Positions 58,828-64,000 of a stretch of DNA of 64,000 nucleotides are shown here, piece by piece (position 1 is the first letter of the stretch; every line of letters starts with the position of its first letter). The stretch comes from Bacillota bacterium (GTDB taxonomy: Bacteria; Bacillota; Clostridia; Christensenellales; UMGS416): contig JAEYRH010000008.1 in the NCBI GenBank assembly GCA_023435705.1, forward strand, positions 310,001 to 374,000, read 5' to 3'. The translations under genes were made by a program, and so were the position numbers. The notes under the pieces are model-generated. The model ran no database searches, was not told where the DNA came from, and saw only the letters and a list, made by a program, of their open reading frames with translations.

Positions 58828-59341
58828 AGGGGCGGCGCACGAGCCGCCCGCGTTGTATTCATATTGTAGTCATTGTCGGAGCCCACAAAAGGGGGCCGGG
58901 ACGGAGCTTTTTGTTGCGGGCCGGGACGGAGCCCGGCCCCTACTGGAAAGAAGGAGAAAACGACCTCCCCACCCGCCCTTGCGCCCAGAGGGCGTTCAAG
59001 GGGGGATGGCCTCGCATGGCCAGGGGGGATTTCCTACCAGCTGGCAGTTAAACCATGACTAGCAACGCCACCTTAACAAACCCCCCTGTCGATTCCAATG
59101 GAATCGACATCCCCCTCAAGAGGGGGACAAGATCATTCCTATCTATGTGACATTTTCTCCCAAGTTTAACAAGGCCACAAATTATGTTCAACATGCGACC
59201 ATCTCTCTTGAGAGGTATCAATTGCTCTGAAAGAGATACACTTGTCCCCCTCAATGAGGTATATCCCCCTTTTCAAAGGGGGAATGTCGATCGGTACGAT
59301 CGACAAGGGGGTTTGCGATGCCCGAAGGGCAGGGGGAGTTA
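58828..59341. repeat. Repeat-filled region between feoB and the DUF6143 gene
   Basis: Repeat B (58828-58850, 58893-58945), repeat A reverse (58969-59032), repeat A with stem TGTCGATTCC-aat-GGAATCGACA (59082-59131) and a larger related copy (59236-59341) with stem GTCGATCGG-tac-GATCGAC. The 59150-59230 stretch between them resembles none of the families and shows no ORF. Confidence 0.7.
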
Positions 59342-59369
59342 ACGCCCGCACGCGGGAAGGCTCCGTACA

Positions 59370-59398
59370 AACATCTCCACCCCCTGCCGCATAGGATA
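59370..59398 (+). promoter_or_regulatory. Sigma-K-like sporulation promoter
   Basis: AACA (59370-59373), 16-nt spacer, CATAGGATA (59390-59398): matches mACm-N16-CATAnnnTA. The start of the DUF6143 gene is 31 nt downstream. Confidence 0.55.
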
Positions 59399-59428
59399 TA
59401 CCACCAGATATCGAAAGGGTGGTATTGC

Positions 59429-59986
59429 ATGCGACAGGAAGAGAAAATGGGCGGCGAACCGATTCCTCAAGTGAAGACGGTCTCCTACCCGATTAACTTA
59501 TATCAATCCCTGCTGGGGCGTTATTTCACCGGCCAGACGCCCAAGCTGCACCTCGGCGGCGACACCGGCGCCTGGGGCGCGTTGGTCAACCCCGCCAACT
59601 CCGGTGTGAACCTGCACATGAACGTGGTCACATTGAACTATATCGAGGGCGAGCCGCTCACCATCGGCTTTTATATGAATGCTGACCTGCCCGGCGAGGG
59701 GCGGCTGTCACCACTGACCGCGCCGGCCAACTCAGCCCTGTGCCCGCTGCCGGAGCCGGAAGTGCGGGTGCGCTATGCCTCCGGCGTGGAGGGCACCCCC
59801 AAGGGCGGCCTGTTCACCTTCAGCCGCACCGCCTACCCCGGCCAGCTCACGATGCTGGAGAAGGACGGGGCGTTCATCGTGCCACCGGGCGGCAGCTACT
59901 GCGCCTATCTGCGCGGCCTGAAGCCGGGGCAACCCTGCTCCAAGGTTTATCTAGCGTTTGGGTGGTATGAGGAGCCTATCTGCTGA
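59429..59986 (+). CDS. DUF6143-family protein, probable spore protein
   Basis: 185 residues from ATG 59429 (AAGGGTGG upstream; the 37-codon upstream extension lies in repeat DNA). VSYPINLYQSLLGRYFTGQTPKLHLGGDTGAWGALVNPANSGVNLHMNVVTLNY and SRTAYPGQLTMLEKDGAFIVPPGGSY match the DUF6143 pattern I recall from Firmicute spore formers. The fold is probably a beta-sandwich, soluble, without signal peptide. The sigma-K-type promoter suggests late mother-cell expression and a coat-associated role, unproved. Confidence 0.75.
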   Translation: MRQEEKMGGEPIPQVKTVSYPINLYQSLLGRYFTGQTPKLHLGGDTGAWGALVNPANSGVNLHMNVVTLNYIEGEPLTIGFYMNADLPGEGRLSPLTAPANSALCPLPEPEVRVRYASGVEGTPKGGLFTFSRTAYPGQLTMLEKDGAFIVPPGGSYCAYLRGLKPGQPCSKVYLAFGWYEEPIC

Positions 59987-60069
59987 TCGCATTTCGCCAT
60001 CGGTGCTCACGCACCTCGGCGAGTTTTCACCCGTTTCTGCAATCCGTTACCCACCCACCGCAATAAAAC

Positions 60070-60105
60070 AAACCGGCCACCGATTGCGTCGATGACCGGT
60101 TTCTT
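60070..60105. terminator. Bidirectional terminator
   Basis: AAACCGG-c-CA...TG-a-CCGGTTT with T-runs on both sides, between convergent genes. Confidence 0.7.
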
Positions 60106-60123
60106 ATCAACATATCGCAAAAA

Positions 60124-60912
60124 TCAAAGGCAAAGCTCCTCGCAGGGCCCATCCTGCCCGGCTACAATGATGCGCACATCGCGCCCCGGCAATATGCCCT
60201 CGGTGCAGAGCAGGTGCTCCACGGTGCCAAAGGCCTTCTCAGGCGTATTGTTTTCCTCCGAAAGATGGCCCAGCGCCACCTGCCTGGCCCCGGCGATCAC
60301 CAGCTTTTGCAGCGCAAGCCCGCAGTCCTTGTTGCCCAAATGGCCATGCCTGCCATAAATGCGCTTTTTCAGCATCTGAGGATATTTGCCATAGAGCAGC
60401 ATCTGCTCGTCGTAGTTGGATTCCAGCACGAGCAGCCGGCAGCCCATCAGTCGCCCCAGCAGCTTTTGGGGCATGTGGCCGATGTCGGTAATCACCGCGC
60501 CGCGCACGCCGCCGGCGTAAAATCCGTAACCCAGCGAACGGGCCGAGTCGTGGGGCTTGTCGTAGGTCTCCACATTGAGGCCGCGCACGCAGAAGTCGGT
60601 GTCGGTCTCCACAACCACACGCTGGGCCTCCGGCAGCCGCGCAAGCCTGGAGGCCATGCCGGCCCAGGTCTCCCGGTTGGCAAACACCTTGACGCCATAC
60701 TTGGCCGCGAACACATCCAGGCCCGCGATGTGGTCGCCATGCTCGTGGGTGATGAGCACGCCATCCAGCGAAGCCGGGTCGCGCCCCATGTCGCAGAGCA
60801 CCTGCACAAGCCTTGCGCAGGAGACTCCGGCATCCACCAGCAGCCTGGCCCCGCCGGCCTCCACATAGGTGGCGTTGCCGCGGCTGCCCGAAAACAGCGG
60901 CCGGATCATCAT
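60124..60912 (-). CDS. MBL-fold hydrolase, WalJ/YycJ-like
   Basis: 262 residues from ATG 60912 (MMIRPLFSGSRGN); a TTG (60918) and a GTG (60927) nearer GGGAGG are possible. The metallo-beta-lactamase motif is THEHGDHIAGLDVFA, and the usual later ligands are seen in DIGH and NYDE; GSRGNATYVEAGGARLLVDAG is the opening strand pair. WalJ-like proteins are 5'-3' exonuclease-like MBL enzymes linked to cell-wall/replication coordination. The walRK genes are not here, so the name is by sequence only. Confidence 0.85.
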   Translation of the reverse strand: MMIRPLFSGSRGNATYVEAGGARLLVDAGVSCARLVQVLCDMGRDPASLDGVLITHEHGDHIAGLDVFAAKYGVKVFANRETWAGMASRLARLPEAQRVVVETDTDFCVRGLNVETYDKPHDSARSLGYGFYAGGVRGAVITDIGHMPQKLLGRLMGCRLLVLESNYDEQMLLYGKYPQMLKKRIYGRHGHLGNKDCGLALQKLVIAGARQVALGHLSEENNTPEKAFGTVEHLLCTEGILPGRDVRIIVAGQDGPCEELCL

Positions 60913-61052
60913 ATGCAACAGCGCCACCTCCCTTTTCTACAACAAAAACCACAAACAGAACTATATTATACTGTGTATGGCCGAAAATGGCGAATCATCA
61001 TAAGAAACGGCTGTTATATCTGCCAAAATCCATGCATATGGGTAATATATCA

Positions 61053-61080
61053 TTGATATTGCGGATGGAGATGTTATAAT
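61053..61080 (+). promoter_or_regulatory. Promoter of the zinc-ribbon membrane protein cluster
   Basis: TTGATA (61053-61058), 16-nt spacer, perfect TATAAT (61075-61080), 78 nt upstream of the first gene. Confidence 0.65.
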
Positions 61081-61157
61081 ATGAGCATGGATTTGTGTAA
61101 AATCCATCCTTTTTGTGTGATTTCTCTCAGCCCATCTCGTCATGGGGAGCGATGCAT

Positions 61158-61598
61158 ATGAGTTTCTGCCCGAAATGCGGTTATCAGAACTCAGATCAGG
61201 CCATTTATTGCGGCCGCTGCGGCAGCTCGCTCACCGGCCAGGGCTACGCCCAGCCGGGCGGGCCCACCGTGGTGGTGGTGGGAAACAGTGTCCAGCAGGC
61301 TCCGGTGGGCTCCAACTCCGGCATGGTGTGGCTGTGGGTCAACATCGCCTTTACGGTGCTGGGCTGTTGCACCAACCCGCTGTTTTGGGTGGGGATCATC
61401 TTCGGCGGCATCTCCGTGAGCAAATATAAGAACGGGTTGTATGCGGAAGCGAAATCCAGCGCCAACGTGGCCAAATGGCTGTTTTGGATTGCGTTGATCC
61501 TGGGGGTGATCGTTACGGTCATATCCGCCGTTCTGGGCCTGATCCCCGTGATCATCGCCTTCATCGCCACCATAGCGGAGTCATCAGGGCTTTATTAA
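61158..61598 (+). CDS. Zinc-ribbon plus two-span membrane protein (first paralogue)
   Basis: 146 residues from ATG 61158 (GGGGAG at the right distance; ATG 61152 is too close). FCPKCGYQNSDQAIYCGRCGSSL is a double-CxxC zinc ribbon, followed by a Gly/Pro/Val linker and two membrane spans (about 60-85, VWLWVNIAFTVLGCCTNPLFWVGIIFGGI, and 110-140). The ribbon-linker-CD225/DUF4190-like arrangement is repeated in the next two genes. Function unknown; it may monitor membrane or metal state. Confidence 0.7.
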   Translation: MSFCPKCGYQNSDQAIYCGRCGSSLTGQGYAQPGGPTVVVVGNSVQQAPVGSNSGMVWLWVNIAFTVLGCCTNPLFWVGIIFGGISVSKYKNGLYAEAKSSANVAKWLFWIALILGVIVTVISAVLGLIPVIIAFIATIAESSGLY

Positions 61599-61632
61599 TC
61601 ATACGATAACCATCATTCAAGGAGGAATCATC

Positions 61633-62145
61633 ATGAAATTCTGCTCCAAATGCGGCAACTCCAACGCCGACGAAGCTGCGTTTTGCTCCAGCTGCGGCAC
61701 ATCGCTGAACCAAGCCCCCGCCGCCCCGGCCGTGCCCGAGGTTCCCCAGGCTCCGGAAGTGCCCCAGGCCATGCCGGAAGCGCCCATTACCCCGCCTGAG
61801 GTGCCCCAGCCGGTCTACACCGCGCCCACCTATACGGCGCCGGCCTATGATTCCTCCGCCTATACAGCCCCCGCCGCGCCCGTTGAGGAGCAGAAAAACC
61901 CGGCCACACTGTGGCTCATCCTCAACATCGTGGCCACCTTTGTGTGCTGCCCCGGCAGCTTCATCTTCAACGTGATCGGCATCATTTTGGCCGGCATGGG
62001 AATGAGCAGCTTCAAGAAGGGCGACATCGAAGATGCAAAGAAGAAGAGCAAGACCTCGATGATCCTGTTTATCATCGGCGTGGCGCTCGGCCTGATCACT
62101 TATGTGGTGGGCGGCATCGTTTGGCTGATTGCGGCCAACTCATAA
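61633..62145 (+). CDS. Zinc-ribbon plus two-span membrane protein (second paralogue)
   Basis: 170 residues with AAGGAGG before ATG 61633. The zinc ribbon FCSKCGNSNADEAAFCSSCGTSL is followed by a long Pro/Ala/Glu/Thr-rich linker (about 26-90, with VPQAPEVPQAMPEAPITPP and tandem Tyr-Thr-Ala-Pro repeats) and two membrane spans (about 98-125 and 140-165). It is 35 bp after the previous gene, probably one operon. Confidence 0.7.
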   Translation: MKFCSKCGNSNADEAAFCSSCGTSLNQAPAAPAVPEVPQAPEVPQAMPEAPITPPEVPQPVYTAPTYTAPAYDSSAYTAPAAPVEEQKNPATLWLILNIVATFVCCPGSFIFNVIGIILAGMGMSSFKKGDIEDAKKKSKTSMILFIIGVALGLITYVVGGIVWLIAANS

Positions 62146-62186
62146 CGGGTATCTATCATACAAATAAATACTACGAGGTGGATTGA

Positions 62187-62630
62187 ATGAAGACCTGCAA
62201 CAAATGTGGAAACTCCAACGCCGACGAAGCCGTGTTCTGCGCCAGCTGCGGCGCCCCGCTGGACCAGGCCCCCCAGGCGGCCCCCGAACAGCCCGCCTAC
62301 ACCGCCCCGGTTTATGAAACCCCAGCCTATTCCGCCCCCGCAGCCTCCGCTGTGCCCGCTGAGAAGAACAAGGCCACCTTGTGGCTGATCCTCAACATCG
62401 TGTTCACCGTGCTCTGCTGCGGCAACCTTTTTAACATCATTGGCATCGTGTTCGCCGCCATCGGCAGCGGCAGCTACAAGAAGGGCGACTATGAGGACAT
62501 GAACAAGAAGGTCAAGATCTCGATGATCATGTTCATCGTGGGCATCGTGCTCGGCTTGATTGGCCTTGTTGTGGGCATTTTCTCCGGCCTGCTGTCCTTC
62601 CTGCCCCTCATGAACGAGTTCAACTACTAA
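62187..62630 (+). CDS. Zinc-ribbon plus two-span membrane protein (third paralogue)
   Basis: 147 residues from ATG 62187 (GAGGTG upstream). The ribbon TCNKCGNSNADEAVFCASCGAPL is almost identical to that of the second paralogue, with a shorter Pro/Ala/Tyr linker and two spans (about 72-95 and 115-140) with a conserved WLILNIV. The three genes are clearly tandem duplicates. A GC-rich hairpin terminator follows. Confidence 0.7.
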   Translation: MKTCNKCGNSNADEAVFCASCGAPLDQAPQAAPEQPAYTAPVYETPAYSAPAASAVPAEKNKATLWLILNIVFTVLCCGNLFNIIGIVFAAIGSGSYKKGDYEDMNKKVKISMIMFIVGIVLGLIGLVVGIFSGLLSFLPLMNEFNY

Positions 62631-62637
62631 TCCTGAC

Positions 62638-62668
62638 CTGCAGGCCCGGCAAGAGCCGGGCCTTTTCT
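62638..62668 (+). terminator. Terminator of the zinc-ribbon cluster
   Basis: GGCCCGGC-aaga-GCCGGGCC followed by TTTTCTTT. Confidence 0.8.
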
Positions 62669-62705
62669 TTATCACCACGCAGCCTGGCTGTAAAAGGACG
62701 CAAAC

Positions 62706-63179
62706 ATGATCGGCGCTACGGAGAAGCACGCAGTGAAACACACACAAAAACCGAACCGGCGGGCCTGGGCGATGGCCATCGCCGTGTTGCTGGTGATTGC
62801 CGCCGCCGCGGGGCTTTGGGTTGTGAAAGAGACAGACCCCGATGGCCCCAGCATCCTGCCGCCTTGCCTGTTTTATCAGTTCACAGGGCTTTATTGCACC
62901 GGCTGCGGCATCACGAGGGCGCTGCACCTGATCCTGAACGGCCACTTCTACGCCGGCTTCCGCATGAACCCGCTGGCGGTGATCAGCCTGCCGTTTTTGG
63001 TGGTGCTGCTGGCGGTGATGCTGCTGCGGCTTTGGAAGGACCGGCCCCTGCCCGGCATGCCGCTGTGGGTGCCATGGGCGGCGCTGGCGGTGATCGTGCT
63101 TTTTATGGTGGCCCGCAACCTGCCCTGGGAACCCTTTTCCTGGCTTGCGCCCACGGTGATCCCGTGGGTGAGATCATAA
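62706..63179 (+). CDS. DUF2752 membrane protein
   Basis: 157 residues with AAAGGA before ATG 62706. CLFYQFTGLYCTGCGITRALHLILNGHFYAGFRMNPLAVI is the DUF2752 signature (P-C-x-F-x-x-x-T-G-L-x-C-x-G-C-G-x-T-R-A). There are three membrane spans (about 22-42, 85-105 and 122-140). The family is common beside CD225/zinc-ribbon membrane proteins in Actinobacteria and Firmicutes; function unknown. Confidence 0.88.
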   Translation: MIGATEKHAVKHTQKPNRRAWAMAIAVLLVIAAAAGLWVVKETDPDGPSILPPCLFYQFTGLYCTGCGITRALHLILNGHFYAGFRMNPLAVISLPFLVVLLAVMLLRLWKDRPLPGMPLWVPWAALAVIVLFMVARNLPWEPFSWLAPTVIPWVRS

Positions 63180-63202
63180 TACAATTTTCAGGAGGTATCA
63201 CA

Positions 63203-63424
63203 ATGGCTGTTCCATCCCCATATGATTTGGGTTACGGGTTTGCGGCCTTTCTCGCGACGGTGCTGCCGTTGCTGGTGGGCCTGGTGATCAGTGTGGTTTG
63301 CGGCATCGTCGGCATGAACATGGCCAAGAGCCGCGGCCTGCAGCCTGTACCCGGCTTCTTCGTCGGTCTGTTTGGCAGTTTCCTCGGCCTGTTTATCATC
63401 GCGCTGACGCCCAAGAAAATGTAA
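63203..63424 (+). CDS. Small two-span membrane protein (twin 1)
   Basis: 73 residues from ATG 63203 (CAGGAGG upstream). FAAFLATVLPLLVGLVISVVCGIVGMNMAKSRGLQPVPGFFVGLFGSFLGLFIIALTPKKM: one span ends in NMAKSRG, a second ends in TPKKM. It shares this design with the next gene. No family is named. It probably belongs to the same membrane cluster. Confidence 0.65.
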   Translation: MAVPSPYDLGYGFAAFLATVLPLLVGLVISVVCGIVGMNMAKSRGLQPVPGFFVGLFGSFLGLFIIALTPKKM

Positions 63425-63458
63425 TAACACGTGAAATAAACACTTGGGAGGAATCTTT

Positions 63459-63668
63459 ATGCCCGCATATGATCCATATTCATCAATCGCCTTGCTTGCC
63501 CAGATCATCCCGCTGGTGATCGGTTTGGCCGTGGGCCTGGTGTGCGCCTTTGTGGGCATGAGCATGGCCAAAAGCCGTGGCTTGCAACAGGTGCCCGCAT
63601 TTTTCCTGGGGCTCTTCAGCGGGTTCATCGGTTTGTTTATCATCGCGTTGACGCCGAAGAAAATGTAG
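63459..63668 (+). CDS. Small two-span membrane protein (twin 2)
   Basis: 69 residues from ATG 63459 (GGGAGG upstream). It is a close paralogue of the preceding protein: SMAKSRGLQQVPAFFLGLFSGFIGLFIIALTPKKM matches over the C-terminal two-thirds, while the N-termini differ. A 13-bp inverted repeat (63692-63704 and 63726-63738) lies downstream and may end the unit. Confidence 0.65.
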   Translation: MPAYDPYSSIALLAQIIPLVIGLAVGLVCAFVGMSMAKSRGLQQVPAFFLGLFSGFIGLFIIALTPKKM

Positions 63669-63691
63669 TCATTGGCCAAATGCCCCTTCTT

Positions 63692-63738
63692 GCGCCGTTT
63701 TGGCTCGGAAAACAGGTCGAAACAGGCCAAAACGGTGC
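63692..63738. terminator. Long inverted repeat after the twin genes
   Basis: GCGCCGTTTTGGC and GCCAAAACGGTGC (one wobble) flank a 21-nt loop. A T-run is lacking, so termination is uncertain. Confidence 0.35.
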
Positions 63739-63891
63739 AAAATCGGCAGAATAATGGCCTTGTGAGGCGCATTGGTCCATTGATCCTTGCAATTGAGAAA
63801 AAAATCATGTATGATATGGTGCAATCATCCAACAGAAGAGGCTTATGGCCTCTTTGTGATGTTGCAATTGTTTCAGGCAGGTTATGATTTC

Positions 63892-64000
63892 ATGCCGATG
63901 CTCGATTTTAAATGCAACAAATGCGGTGCCAAGTTTGAAGAGCTCGTGTTTGCACATACTAAAGACCGGGTTCGCTGCCCGGAATGCGGCCAAAATGATC
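63892..64000 (+). CDS. FmdB-family zinc-ribbon protein (partial, runs off window)
   Basis: 36 residues visible from ATG 63892: MPMLDFKCNKCGAKFEELVF and then VRCPECGQND, the CxxC-x(n)-CxxC zinc ribbon and start typical of FmdB/putative regulatory proteins. The frame is open further upstream but family members start at MP. The 3' end is beyond the window. Function unknown; often adjacent to nucleic-acid-related genes. Confidence 0.8.
   Translation, partial: MPMLDFKCNKCGAKFEELVFAHTKDRVRCPECGQND

Noticed and set aside
7443..59341. Possible CRISPR array from the recurring repeat units
   Set aside because: Copies are dispersed, occur in both orientations, differ in length and are not separated by regular unique spacers.
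1..64000. tRNA, rRNA, integrase or prophage genes
   Set aside because: None could be recognised by eye; a tRNAscan and profile search would be needed to exclude a missed tRNA, especially near the retron borders.

Overview
The window looks like chromosome from a GC-rich, spore-forming Firmicute (class Clostridia, probably an Oscillospirales or Christensenellales relative). Reasons: the replication-loader pair DnaD/DnaC, HelD, a WalJ/YycJ-type MBL protein, YkuK, DUF6143 and YmaF proteins, Firmicute-style lipoproteins, strong AGGAGG ribosome sites and sporulation-type promoters. Most genes are GC-rich. A few blocks are clearly AT-rich and read as acquired DNA: 1-700, 42.3-43.0 kb, 43.8-44.5 kb and above all 47.64-50.85 kb. 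I saw no rRNA, tRNA or CRISPR array.

Layout. 0-8 kb: two acetyltransferases, a tandem-VOC protein, two overlapping family-4 uracil-DNA glycosylase genes, two large lipoproteins and a tiny hydrophobic-repeat protein. 8.4-18.5 kb: SANT-type regulator, Gfo/Idh oxidoreductase with GH127 glycosidase, dnaD-dnaC, NIPSNAP and a secreted leucine-rich-repeat protein. 18.6-29 kb: a HAD gene remnant, PII (glnK) and amt behind a leader with an early terminator, tocopherol-cyclase-like protein, tetratricopeptide-like membrane proteins, RCC1-type propeller proteins and a split SpaA-fold protein. 28.6-42.3 kb: mnmE, a RES-domain protein, a heterodimeric ABC exporter, YkuK, MFS, nitroreductase, a RibA with a dead RibB domain and a BlaI/M56 pair. 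42.4-50.8 kb: accessory genes, two spore-type proteins (Cys-rich and YmaF) and a retron. 50.9-64 kb: HelD, twin cytochrome-b5-like lipoproteins, tadA, a HAD phosphatase, Fur-boxed feoAB, DUF6143, WalJ-like hydrolase and a cluster of zinc-ribbon membrane proteins, ending in a partial FmdB-type gene.

The standout system is the retron at 47.66-50.73 kb, all on the minus strand. It comprises a PRTase-like protein, a winged-helix protein, a 201-nt msr-msd RNA bounded by a near-perfect 20-nt a1/a2 inverted repeat, a retron reverse transcriptase (NAxxH, YADD and VTG motifs all present) and a downstream coupled gene of unknown function. It is much more AT-rich than its surroundings and looks like a mobile anti-phage module.

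Two genome-scale signals cut across the genes. First, four unlinked small or spore-type genes (starts 5683, 46368, 46997, 59429) share a (C/A)AC(C/A)-N16-CATAnnnT promoter, matching the mother-cell sigma-K consensus. Second, the intergenic spaces are packed with two families of GC-rich hairpin repeats. 'Repeat A' is a variable stem between C-runs followed by CCCCCTTGAATTTTTGCC-loop-GGCAAAAAC. 'Repeat B' is GGGCCGGG-loop-CCCGGCCC. In repeat A the variable stem changes from copy to copy on both arms together, so base pairing is preserved.
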